A stretch of 64,000 nucleotides of DNA. Origin: Clostridia bacterium (GTDB lineage: Bacteria; Bacillota; Clostridia; Christensenellales; Borkfalkiaceae). The DNA is taken from positions 1-64,000 of the forward strand of contig CAAGME010000048.1 in assembly GCA_900770945.1 (NCBI GenBank), written 5' to 3'. The translations under genes and the position numbers were made by a program. Positions 23,020 to 31,493 of this stretch are shown here, piece by piece (the first letter of the stretch is position 1; each line of letters opens with the position of its first letter). The notes under the pieces were generated by a model, which ran no database searches, had not been told where the DNA came from, and saw only the letters and a program-made list of their open reading frames with translations.

Positions 23020-25017
23020 TTATTCGACTCTAAGGCTTACGGCAAATACAGAACCCGCGGCGAGATTGCCTACGTTTTCCGTTTGATCGGCCGCGCCGTT
23101 ACGGAAGTATGTAAGTATATTATTGCCGCCTAATTTAGAAACGGGTATTCTTACTTCGCATTCGCCGCCTTTCGCGCTCATTTCGACATGATAAGCTGTT
23201 ACGGCAGAAGCATCGCTACCGCTCGAACGCAAATAAATATAGAACGAAAGGGCTTCTTTCCCGTAATTGCGGAAAGAATATACGAGCGTACCGGTGATTG
23301 ACTTATTTTTGTTTTTCATCGTCATCACTCTGAACAACGCATTCGTGTTCGTTCCGTCGGTACCGGAAGAAGCGGATAAGGTATACTTCCTGCCAAATGC
23401 GTTTTCTACGATGTCCTCTTCAATTTTTCCTTTTCCCAAACCGTAAGCGTTTAACGAACTATTAACATCACCGAATGCGTCTTTAGTGTTTTGTCTGCCG
23501 AAGTTGTAGTTCCCCGCACCTTCATAAACCGTGTCGTATAAATCGTCAAAAGCTTTCACGGAGCAGGCAACTGCAAGCTTTCCGCTTTCGTTACCGCTTA
23601 AAATTTTATAATAGTTAAGCGTTTGATGTTCGTAAATTTTGGTCATAAGCGCAACTTCCTTAGTTTCGCCCGCGTTAAGCTCTACGCTTGCCTTGTAGAA
23701 CGTACTCTTATCCGAGCCGCCGCTTCTTAAAAACGTTTCAAACGATAAAGCTTTGTCTGAAATGTTTTTGAAAGTGTATGTCATAGTGACAATTTTACCA
23801 CTTAAGGACTTGTCGGAATTAAACGCCGTACTTATGCGGAAAGAAGAATTTGCGCCGGTATTGTCCGTTCCCATTCCGTTGTTTTTATAAGAAAAAACAG
23901 CTGCGTATTTACCGTTTATAAAGGTATGCGCTTCGTACTTAGCGGTGTAAGCATATGCAATAGGATTTCCGTATACGCCGTTATACCAGCCGTAATTGAG
24001 CGTGCCGCCGCAATTGTAAGACATATTTTTAACGGCGACGTAAGCTTCGGCGGCTTTCCCGTAGTTATAGACCGACTTTACGATCGTCGAAAGTTCTTTA
24101 TTCTCGGACAAAGCCATTTCGCCGAGATAATCGCTTGCTTTTACCGAAACGGAATAACCTTTTTTCTGCTCGCCGACCTGCAACCATATTACGACGTTCG
24201 CCGACAATTCTGTGGCGCAAAGAGGAACGCTTGCTACAACTTTTCCGTCCGCCGCGACTACCGTTTTCACTTCGCTCTCCGTGCCGTTTACCGAAGCGTA
24301 AGCGGTGTATTCTTCGCCGGAAACTTCGAATTTTGAGTTGAGAATAACGTTATTATCGAGCGAAAGGGATATTGCGTAAGGCTTAACGCCGTCATCTTTT
24401 GAGCCGACGAGAGCAACCTCCGCTTTACCGCTTTCGAGCAAGTCGGTAAAATCCGCAACGTTTTTAGTATAGGTCGAAAGCATTGCGTTTGAAAACGTTG
24501 CTTCTGTGATGCCGACGTAGTTCTGCGCGGATACGGAATAGGAAAGAATGTTTGCCGCAAGCTGCTTAAAGGCTATATAGCTTCCGTCCGTTTTTTCGTT
24601 GGCACTGCCTCTATTTATGGCGGCATCTAAGTAGTTTGCAATCGACGAAGTCGATTGCGCGACAGCCTCTGTCGCCTGCTCGTTTTCGTAAAGCTTAACG
24701 GTATATTCTTTTCCGACAAGTTGCGGGGTTATGCCGTTAAATGTAAACTTATATCCGGTTTCGGTAGCCGTTTTTTCCGTTACGGTCATCGGCTCGGAGC
24801 CGTCTATCGAAAAAGTCATATAAGCCGAATCGGTCACGCCTTTGACAAAATAATTGAGCTTAATATCTTTTTCAAGCGTGACGGAATAGTCCGTTATTTC
24901 CGCTGTTTCGGCGCGAACGCCTATCGGCAGAGAAAATGTAAATGCCAAAACGACAAACGAAAGGCTTATTACAAGCAAAGTTAAAACTTTGTTTTTTAAA
25001 GCGAAAAAGTTTTTCAT
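23020..25017 (-). CDS. Secreted protein with two C-terminal 'SGSD' beta-domains (module B)
   Basis: A 665-residue exported protein with a signal peptide at about 1-36 (hydrophobic LLVISLSFVVLAFTFSL, cleavage near VRA-ET). Residues 37-320 form an Ala/Thr/Val-rich beta region beginning with ITDYSVTLEKDIKLNYFV, a sort of segment common in large Clostridia surface proteins. Two related modules follow (about 335-500 and 505-665), with the pattern Y-(S/T)-F-(K/R)-N, then F-x-x-(Y/F)-LR-SGSD, then AGE or GGE and N-x-L-x-YF. The last module is closely similar to the C-terminus of the neighbouring GH3 fusion protein. No anchor or enzymatic motif is seen. The ATG at 25017 overlaps the stop of the upstream small peptide (ATGA). 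It may bind the same glycan or the GH3 protein; this is inference. Confidence 0.75.
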   Translation of the reverse strand: MKNFFALKNKVLTLLVISLSFVVLAFTFSLPIGVRAETAEITDYSVTLEKDIKLNYFVKGVTDSAYMTFSIDGSEPMTVTEKTATETGYKFTFNGITPQLVGKEYTVKLYENEQATEAVAQSTSSIANYLDAAINRGSANEKTDGSYIAFKQLAANILSYSVSAQNYVGITEATFSNAMLSTYTKNVADFTDLLESGKAEVALVGSKDDGVKPYAISLSLDNNVILNSKFEVSGEEYTAYASVNGTESEVKTVVAADGKVVASVPLCATELSANVVIWLQVGEQKKGYSVSVKASDYLGEMALSENKELSTIVKSVYNYGKAAEAYVAVKNMSYNCGGTLNYGWYNGVYGNPIAYAYTAKYEAHTFINGKYAAVFSYKNNGMGTDNTGANSSFRISTAFNSDKSLSGKIVTMTYTFKNISDKALSFETFLRSGGSDKSTFYKASVELNAGETKEVALMTKIYEHQTLNYYKILSGNESGKLAVACSVKAFDDLYDTVYEGAGNYNFGRQNTKDAFGDVNSSLNAYGLGKGKIEEDIVENAFGRKYTLSASSGTDGTNTNALFRVMTMKNKNKSITGTLVYSFRNYGKEALSFYIYLRSSGSDASAVTAYHVEMSAKGGECEVRIPVSKLGGNNILTYFRNGAADQTENVGNLAAGSVFAVSLRVE

Positions 25018-25190
25018 TGCGCACCCCCTCCCCAATCGATAAAGCTGTCCGGCAAATCGATAGGACCGTTTTTGCCGTTTGAAGTTGCAATCACGTCCGT
25101 TACGGAAACGCCGATAAACAGCGTTTCGGGTATGACGTAATTTTTCTTTCCCGATTTTTCGGTATCGGTAAGTCTTTTTTTTGTGTTCAC
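25014..25190 (-). CDS. 58-residue acidic-tailed small peptide, unknown function (module B)
   Basis: A short gene with a GTG start at 25190, strongly supported by AAGGAG 7 nt upstream, and a stop overlapping the next gene by 4 nt. The product has a basic N-terminal third (KKRLTDTEKSGKKNY), a middle PETLFIGVSVTDVIATSNG and an acidic/glycine tail ending DWGGGAQ. The 'Y-x-x-P-E...DVI-x-TS' pattern resembles small uncharacterised peptides often seen in gut Clostridia. It has no cysteine and no signal peptide. It might be a signalling or modified peptide precursor or a conserved orphan; nothing here proves either. Confidence 0.7.
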   Translation of the reverse strand: MNTKKRLTDTEKSGKKNYVIPETLFIGVSVTDVIATSNGKNGPIDLPDSFIDWGGGAQ

Positions 25191-25221
25191 TTTAATACTC
25201 CTTCTATTTATTTTTGACTTT

Positions 25222-25237
25222 TTGCCCCTAAGGGCAA
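25222..25237 (-). other. Intercistronic hairpin between GH3 fusion gene and small peptide gene
   Basis: TTGCCC-CTAA-GGGCAA forms a 6-bp hairpin in the 58-nt gap between the GH3 fusion stop and the peptide start. On the minus strand it is followed by A-rich sequence rather than a T run, so it is not a typical terminator and may be a processing or stability element that sets the ratio of upstream and downstream products. Confidence 0.4.
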
Positions 25238-25248
25238 GTCGCACTACC

Positions 25249-28200
25249 TCATTTTACGTATAAACTCACGCCTATCTTTCCGCTAACGATGCCCTCGGCA
25301 AGACGGAAGTATGTGAGAATATTCGTGTTTGAATAATTTGTTACGGGGACTTCTACCGTCACCGTTTCGCCCGCGGCAAGCTTGACTTTGTATGCAGTCA
25401 CCGCCGAAGCGTCGCTTCCGCTTCCTCTCAGATAAACTTCGAATTCGATTTCTTTATCCGAATAGTTTTTGAACGAATAGGAAAGCGTAGAGTTTACGAC
25501 GGCAACGTCGTTTCTTGTCATTATTCTAAACGAAGCACCCGTCGAAGTGCCGTCGGAAGAAGGCTTAGCGTTTTCGCCGAATTCGTAAACCCTGCCGAAT
25601 CTGCCGTTAATAAGGTCCACGCCGTAATATACGCATTTTGCGGAATAGTTTTGTATTGCGTTTTCTTCCGTACCGAACGATATAACACCGTCGGTATTCT
25701 TTCTCGGCAGACCGAAATTGAAAAGTCCTTTTCCGCTCGCAACCACCGCTATAGGTGTTAAAACAACGTCTTTTTCGGGCATTAAGTAACCGTCCGCAAG
25801 AGCCACGGTTTTGTCGTCGATAATCCATGCGGCAAGAGTTTTTGTCGCGTCGCTCCCGGTAAGCACGCCGTTTATCGCCGTACCAGCTTTTGCCGTAAGC
25901 TGAGTTTTGCCGTCTGAAAACGTTGCGTTCCCTTTTATCGTAGCTGTATAAGTTTTTTCTCCCGGCACATCGGGCTGTTCGGGGTCGGGCGTAGTCTGAG
26001 AGCCTTTCTTTATCCACTCGGTCAACGCAAGTTTTATTCCGTTTTCCGTGGCTGTTTCAAAACTTATGTGCGTTATCATGTATCCGAAGGAAAAATCGAA
26101 TTCCAGAACGAATGTTGCGCTTTCGTTCTTTTCGAAAGTTAAAGTTTTTCCGTACTTATCGCTATATGCAGCAGAACTTCCCTGAGAATGCCAGAATTTT
26201 ACAGTAATCGTTTCCTCGCCTTGATTTTGCATTCTTACCTTCATCGACTTTTTACCGGAAACGCTTGAATAATCGAAAGGATTGCGCAGGACGATTTTTC
26301 CGCCGGCTTTCGTGCTTTGCGGGTAGCTGAACAGGAAAGCCCTTTCGGCGATTTCGTCCGTAACTACCTGTCCGTAACCGTAGGACGTTTTCAAAAGCTT
26401 TTGGTCAAAGTCCTTGTTATCTCGAATATTTATCGGACAGCCGGTCGGGTCCTTCAATATATTCTCGGCATCTATCGGGTCATACTTCATTTCTTCATCA
26501 ACAAATGCCGTAGCGTATTTATCGACTTCGAAAACTGCGCGCATAGCAACGTCTCTGTCGGGCATAACGAAATTGGATATATCGGTTATAAGCGTCGAGG
26601 GATTACCTTCGTCCACCCAGCCGACAAACGACATATTTTCAGGCGGCGTTACAGAAACATTGCCGACTAAGTTTTCCGTGGAATTTACGGTTTTACTTAC
26701 GCTTCCGTCGTCGAATTTCGCGCCGTCTTTAAGCGTTAAAGTATGCGGGTTTATCGAAGCGGAATAAACCTTGACCGATTGACCGCTAAGCGAGAAAACC
26801 GCTTTGCCGTCAACGTTCTTCCTTTCGTAAAGACCTTGCTCTATACCGGAAGAAATCTTCGGCAGACTGTATTTTGCGCTTAATCCGTTATCGGCAAAAA
26901 GAACTTCGCCCTGCGTATCAAAAGTAGGTTCTTTTATAACGCTTACACCCGTAAAATCCCAATAGGACGGAGTAAAAGTAAGGTTTGCAGAGGTTTTTAT
27001 GTTGATTTTATCAAAATCTCTGCTGACCCCGGATTCGGAAAACGCCGACTTAAAAATTATTTCGTTGTCACCCTCTTTTAGGATTATGGGAAGCGAGCAT
27101 TTTCCGATATAGTAGTCGCCGGTCACTTTTTTGCTTTTTTCTATGCTTTCTATAGCCGCCGTTGCGGACAGCTTTCTGCCGTTGACGTAAGGAACGTACG
27201 CGCTTGTAAGCATAACTTCTTTTTCGTCGGATTTAAGATAACATTCCATCGTTACCTTAACTTTTTTGTCGGAATTGATTTTGAATATAAGCTCGTTCTG
27301 CTCGCCGCCGACCTTAGTGCCGATGTTAGTTATAACCGCGCAACCGCTTGCGCCGTCAATGATTTTGAATGCGTCGGCTGTAGAAGCTTTTCCGTTGCCG
27401 TTTAGGGTTGTACCCTTGAACAAAGCGTTTTCCGCTTCAAAAATATGATCGGTAACTCCCTCGCCGCCTTTTGTTTCGTCGTCGTATTTGTTTTTCTCGG
27501 CGGCAGCTTCTATCTCTGCAATTTTTCTGTTATTGCCGCTTATCAGCGATACCGTAGCAACGGTATTCACGACAAGAACTATAACGAGAACTAAAGCGAT
27601 ACCCGCTCTCACCGCCCAGGCGTAAAAAGGATCTTTTTTCGTTTCTTTCGCATTGTTTTTCACGGGATTAACCTGCTTTTTTGTTTCCTTATTTTCTTTA
27701 CCGACAAGGCTTTCTTGGTCGGAATCGGCTTCAGAACTTGTTCCGCCGTCGCCGCCGTTGCAGCCGTCGCCGTTTCCCTTATCTTTTCCCTTTATAATTG
27801 CCGATATTTTTTCGGGTACGAAGGGGAAAAAGTATACGGAAGCAAGCATCAATAACGAGAAGATAAACAAGCTGAAACACATCACCTTTGCAAACGACAA
27901 CAGATAAATCCAATTAGGCGTTAAGGGGATAATTCTCGTAGAGGAAGATATTCCGTTCATAGCCGAGCTGTGCGCTACCGTGTAAAGTATTCTGTGAACG
28001 CAATCCCTCATGGAATTTGCAAGGTTGCCGTAACCGTTGCCCGGCTCGTACCCCTTGTATATGTTTTGTTTTGAAAAATCTCTGTCCGGCAAATCGTTCC
28101 CCGCGATATTCGAAGCGGGCATGACGACGGCTTTATTGTTGTTGATATAGTCGGTTACGACAAAACCGCGCATACCGAACTCTTCGCGTAAAACGTCGTT

Positions 28201-30921
28201 ACAAAGAGTGGACATTCCGGTGAACGTAGGACCTATTTTATTAAGCCCCGTCATAACGTTTCTCGCTCCGCCTTCCTCTATTGCGATTTCGAATGCTCTT
28301 AAATAATTTTCACGGATAGTTTGCTCGTTTGCCCATGTGGCAATCGTTCTTCTGCCCGTTTCCTGGTCGTTTAATACGGCGTGCTTTAAATAAACGTAAA
28401 TTCCTTTGCTTTCAATGCCTTTGCATAAACGAGCGCAGATTTTACCCGATAAAAACGCGTCTTCGGAATAATATTCAAAAGATCTGCCGCCGTACGAGCC
28501 TCTGTGCATGTTTATGCCCGGTCCGTATAGCCCGGAATAACCAGCCCAAAGCGCGTCTTCGCCCCAGGCTTCGCCGTAAGTTTCGATAAGTTCTGCGTTA
28601 AAGGTAGAAGCAACGATAGCGTTGCAAGGATAAGCCGCCGGGCTTGAATCCATCTTTTCATCGCCGTTCGTCACGGCAAAACCTCTGTTCACGCCCGAAG
28701 CTACGTTATATCTTTGATTTACTCCGATTGCGCCGTTGTGGTCGATGGTAGCGGGCTTTGATATCGAAGCGATAGCAACCGTCATTCTTTCTCCGCAAGA
28801 AAGCAAGTCTACGTAATCTTGCCAACTGAGTTGGTCAAGCAAATCATCCCACTTTTTATCGGAATAAGAAAGCTCTTTTCCTTCATCGTCGTATCTCATG
28901 TCGATTAGAGTATACGAGGTCTTTGTCGAACCGAAAGTCGGATAAGGCGTGTCGTCCTTTTCTATTTTTACGGCGTCCGTTTCGAGAAGGTCTTTTTCCA
29001 TTCCGGCATTCAGCGTGATTACGGCATGATTTCCGAGATATTCGTAATTTTTGTTAAAGCCGAATTTTACGGTTCCGTTCCAATCTTTTCTCGAAACGTA
29101 CTTTACGGAGTTTTCGCCCTTTTGCGAATATCTGTTTATATCCGCTTCGTCAAATTTATTCGTTATGTTCGTAGGCTCGCTCTTATATCCGGATTTTACG
29201 GGATCGTCCGTTACGGAATACGTTTTTGCGTCGATTTCGTCGCTTCCGAAAGAAAGCTCGAACTTCTTAACGAGCGACGCTTCGCCTTTTTCGTCCATAC
29301 CGTCGGCAGTCGTTTTTCCTTTTGCGGCAAGGATATTGTTGACAGCGTCATGCGCGTTCTTTGCTGCCGTAAGATAATAATCGCCCGCATCGAGAATATA
29401 CGTCTTAGCCCCGTTAGCGTCGTATGAGGCAAAAAACTCCTTATCGACTTTTATGGTTACGTTTTCTTCGCCGTCCGGCTTTAATAACGAGGTTTTCGCA
29501 AAACCCGCAAGCTCGACGCTTGATTTTTCAATTCCGTTGCGTTCGTCGTATGCGGTGTATGGCTTTTGCAAATACACCTGAACCGTTTCCTTACCTTCGC
29601 TTTTACCCGTGTTTTTAACCTTTAAAGTTACTTCGTATTCGTCGGTTTTCGCGTCGTAAGTCGCCTTAAAATCGGAATAAGAAAAACTCGTGTACGAAAG
29701 CCCGTATCCGAAAGGATACGCAACGGCGGCATTATAATCAAACTCGCCGACGTTTTCTCTTTTCGTTATTTTATCTTCGTATCTCGTTTCCGTATAGCGA
29801 TAACCGTTGTATATTCCCTCCTGATAAACGACGTAAGAAACAAAGAATTGTTTTCCGTATTTATAAATGTCGAGGTTTATCGGATTTGCGCCTGAGGACG
29901 TTGTTCCGTTAAAAACGTACGAAGTGAAACCAAGCGACGAATCGACGGGGTTAATGTAACCGAAGTTCGCGTAAACGGGGTTTAAGTAATGCGCATTCCA
30001 GAAAGTATCCGAAAGCCTGCCGCTCGGATTGACTTTCCCGACAAGAATATCGCCGACGGCAAGAGAACCCGTAGAACCGAGCGTTCCGCACCACAAAACA
30101 GCGTCTATTCCGTAATCGCTGTTTTCAATAAAATCGCATTGAACCTGGTTGGAAGTGTTCATAAGGACAACGATTTTTTTAACGTTACCCTTGGATTTTT
30201 CTTCTTTTATGCCCTTTAAAACGGATATTTCTTGCGGGGAAAGAAGCAAATAATTCCCGTTAGTCATATCCGACTTATCGCCGCCCGTTATTACGGAGTC
30301 GGCGTCTTCACTACCGATACGCGTAAGCACGAACAACGCAACGTCGCTTTTATTCGATTTAGCGGAAGGTAAAACCGACCACGGCGCCTCGCCGATACTC
30401 GGCTTTGCTCCGACGCCGCTGCCGACCTTTCTTCCGTAGGTTTTACCCGAACCCACGTTAGCGGAATACCAATCGTATAACGCCATGTTTATTTTAAGCC
30501 CGGCTGTTTCAAGCGCACTCTTCAAATTGACGAAAGAAGCGCTTGTCATGCTCGAACCGCCTCCTCCGATGGCTATTTCCGCGCAACCCGCGCCGAAAAG
30601 AGAAACCGTTGCGCCGCTTTGCAAAGGTAAAGCGTTTTCCTCGTTTTTTAAAAGCACCGCGCCTTCGGAAACGACTTCGCGGCAAAGCTTTTCGGCGTTT
30701 TTGCGTTCTTCTTCAACGGAAGAATAGTCCGTTTTATAATAAACGTTGTCGATATCTTCCGCCTCTTCGTCCTCAACGACTATTTGCGTTTTTGCGTTCA
30801 AAAAGTTGCTTACAGCCGCAGCGTTCGTGTTCATAATCGAGCCGGCGGTACAAACAAGAGCCGTTAAAATACCGAACAACACGACGCAAATTTTACTTAC
30901 GAGCGTAAAAATGTTTTTCAT
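25249..30921 (-). CDS. Giant reversed-order GH3 fused to membrane spans, CBM-like, InlB-type and SGSD domains (module B)
   Basis: An 1890-residue surface protein. Order: membrane segment (10-29); GH3 alpha/beta sandwich (about 65-330, with RIGSEDAD); FnIII-like domain (about 410-520); GH3 TIM barrel (about 690-990) with INMHRGSY..RSFEYYSEDAF, LKHAVLNDQE (Lys846-His847) and GMRGFVVTDY with candidate nucleophile Asp924; membrane span (about 1005-1034); a Gly/Asp/Lys-rich linker; another span (about 1105-1128); a CBM6/35-like domain (about 1160-1320); two InlB-type repeats (about 1395-1467 and 1655-1725); a beta domain between them; and a C-terminal SGSD domain (about 1735-1890). The odd number of spans should put the barrel and the C-terminal domains outside if the linker between the last two is cytoplasmic. 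It has the same reversed plan as the module A enzyme. The ATG at 30921 follows GGAG and overlaps the upstream gene by 4 nt. Confidence 0.85.
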   Translation of the reverse strand: MKNIFTLVSKICVVLFGILTALVCTAGSIMNTNAAAVSNFLNAKTQIVVEDEEAEDIDNVYYKTDYSSVEEERKNAEKLCREVVSEGAVLLKNEENALPLQSGATVSLFGAGCAEIAIGGGGSSMTSASFVNLKSALETAGLKINMALYDWYSANVGSGKTYGRKVGSGVGAKPSIGEAPWSVLPSAKSNKSDVALFVLTRIGSEDADSVITGGDKSDMTNGNYLLLSPQEISVLKGIKEEKSKGNVKKIVVLMNTSNQVQCDFIENSDYGIDAVLWCGTLGSTGSLAVGDILVGKVNPSGRLSDTFWNAHYLNPVYANFGYINPVDSSLGFTSYVFNGTTSSGANPINLDIYKYGKQFFVSYVVYQEGIYNGYRYTETRYEDKITKRENVGEFDYNAAVAYPFGYGLSYTSFSYSDFKATYDAKTDEYEVTLKVKNTGKSEGKETVQVYLQKPYTAYDERNGIEKSSVELAGFAKTSLLKPDGEENVTIKVDKEFFASYDANGAKTYILDAGDYYLTAAKNAHDAVNNILAAKGKTTADGMDEKGEASLVKKFELSFGSDEIDAKTYSVTDDPVKSGYKSEPTNITNKFDEADINRYSQKGENSVKYVSRKDWNGTVKFGFNKNYEYLGNHAVITLNAGMEKDLLETDAVKIEKDDTPYPTFGSTKTSYTLIDMRYDDEGKELSYSDKKWDDLLDQLSWQDYVDLLSCGERMTVAIASISKPATIDHNGAIGVNQRYNVASGVNRGFAVTNGDEKMDSSPAAYPCNAIVASTFNAELIETYGEAWGEDALWAGYSGLYGPGINMHRGSYGGRSFEYYSEDAFLSGKICARLCKGIESKGIYVYLKHAVLNDQETGRRTIATWANEQTIRENYLRAFEIAIEEGGARNVMTGLNKIGPTFTGMSTLCNDVLREEFGMRGFVVTDYINNNKAVVMPASNIAGNDLPDRDFSKQNIYKGYEPGNGYGNLANSMRDCVHRILYTVAHSSAMNGISSSTRIIPLTPNWIYLLSFAKVMCFSLFIFSLLMLASVYFFPFVPEKISAIIKGKDKGNGDGCNGGDGGTSSEADSDQESLVGKENKETKKQVNPVKNNAKETKKDPFYAWAVRAGIALVLVIVLVVNTVATVSLISGNNRKIAEIEAAAEKNKYDDETKGGEGVTDHIFEAENALFKGTTLNGNGKASTADAFKIIDGASGCAVITNIGTKVGGEQNELIFKINSDKKVKVTMECYLKSDEKEVMLTSAYVPYVNGRKLSATAAIESIEKSKKVTGDYYIGKCSLPIILKEGDNEIIFKSAFSESGVSRDFDKINIKTSANLTFTPSYWDFTGVSVIKEPTFDTQGEVLFADNGLSAKYSLPKISSGIEQGLYERKNVDGKAVFSLSGQSVKVYSASINPHTLTLKDGAKFDDGSVSKTVNSTENLVGNVSVTPPENMSFVGWVDEGNPSTLITDISNFVMPDRDVAMRAVFEVDKYATAFVDEEMKYDPIDAENILKDPTGCPINIRDNKDFDQKLLKTSYGYGQVVTDEIAERAFLFSYPQSTKAGGKIVLRNPFDYSSVSGKKSMKVRMQNQGEETITVKFWHSQGSSAAYSDKYGKTLTFEKNESATFVLEFDFSFGYMITHISFETATENGIKLALTEWIKKGSQTTPDPEQPDVPGEKTYTATIKGNATFSDGKTQLTAKAGTAINGVLTGSDATKTLAAWIIDDKTVALADGYLMPEKDVVLTPIAVVASGKGLFNFGLPRKNTDGVISFGTEENAIQNYSAKCVYYGVDLINGRFGRVYEFGENAKPSSDGTSTGASFRIMTRNDVAVVNSTLSYSFKNYSDKEIEFEVYLRGSGSDASAVTAYKVKLAAGETVTVEVPVTNYSNTNILTYFRLAEGIVSGKIGVSLYVK

Positions 30922-31355
30922 GCGGTTTTCTCCTTTAATTTCTTTTTCGATTGTTTCAAAAATATCGATGCCACGCTTAACCCGAGGGAAACCCAAAGCC
31001 CTATAAGGCAAATTAAAAACGCGGGATTAAGAGTCTTTATGGATTGGGCGTTTACGCCTCCGTAAAAAACTTCGGTAAGATACATGTAAACGGTGTTTAT
31101 CCAAAGACACAGACAAACAAGGTTCATTGCCGCGCTTACCCAGGCAGCGAAATCTTCCGTGACTTTAACTAAAGCAAGAGCAACGTAAGCCGCGCCGCAG
31201 ACAAGCAACAGCGCAAACACTGCCCAGCTCATATACGGCGACGCTCCGAACCCTATCGCGTAAGCAACGGCGCAACATATACATATTATCGCCGAAGCAA
31301 GACCGAGATAAAACCCTAAGCTTTTTCTCGCAATCAAATCTTTAAAAAACGACAT
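30918..31355 (-). CDS. Four-span membrane protein (module B)
   Basis: A 145-residue membrane protein with hydrophobic segments at about 14-36, 41-62, 71-92 and 108-130 and a lysine-rich C-terminus (KQSKKKLKEKTA). The start at 31355 is set by AGGAG 7 nt upstream. Its last codons overlap the GH3 fusion start (ATGA). It holds the same operon position as the two-span protein of module A, although the sequences are not obviously related, which suggests a shared need for a small membrane partner. No family is recognised. Confidence 0.75.
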   Translation of the reverse strand: MSFFKDLIARKSLGFYLGLASAIICICCAVAYAIGFGASPYMSWAVFALLLVCGAAYVALALVKVTEDFAAWVSAAMNLVCLCLWINTVYMYLTEVFYGGVNAQSIKTLNPAFLICLIGLWVSLGLSVASIFLKQSKKKLKEKTA

Positions 31356-31383
31356 AGAAAGTCTCCTTTTTTTGTTTACCGAG

Positions 31384-31412
31384 ATTATAAAGCCAAAAAA
31401 ACGACTTGTCAA
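31384..31412 (-). promoter_or_regulatory. Promoter of the module B effector operon
   Basis: Minus-strand TTGACA (31407-31412) and TATAAT (31384-31389) with a 17-bp spacer: a consensus promoter, upstream of the four-span protein, GH3 fusion, peptide and secreted protein genes. Confidence 0.82.
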
Positions 31413-31419
31413 TACCTTT

Positions 31420-31450
31420 GGCAAAATCGGTATTTCAAACGGCAAGATTT
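31420..31450 (-). promoter_or_regulatory. LytTR-type direct repeat of module B
   Basis: GGCAAAATC (31420-31428) and GGCAAGATT (31441-31449) are imperfect direct repeats 21 bp apart. In the register used by module A (9 bp from the -35) the units are CAAAATCGG (31422-31430) and CAAGATTTA (31443-31451). The spacing and distance to the promoter equal those in module A but the sequence differs, as expected for a second LytTR regulator with its own specificity. Confidence 0.6.
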
Positions 31451-31462
31451 ACAGCGCAAAAC

Positions 31463-31483
31463 AAAAAACCGCCCGAAGGCGGT
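31463..31483 (-). terminator. Terminator of the module B regulator-kinase operon
   Basis: ACCGCC-TTCG-GGCGGT followed by six T on the minus strand: a textbook intrinsic terminator 10 nt after the kinase stop codon, insulating the regulator operon from the effector operon. Confidence 0.92.
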
Positions 31484-31493
31484 AGTTTGAGAC

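Noticed and set aside
25014..25190. Lanthipeptide or bacteriocin precursor
   Set aside because: No Cys, no double-Gly leader cleavage site at the expected place, and no modification or transport genes nearby; kept only as an unknown small peptide.
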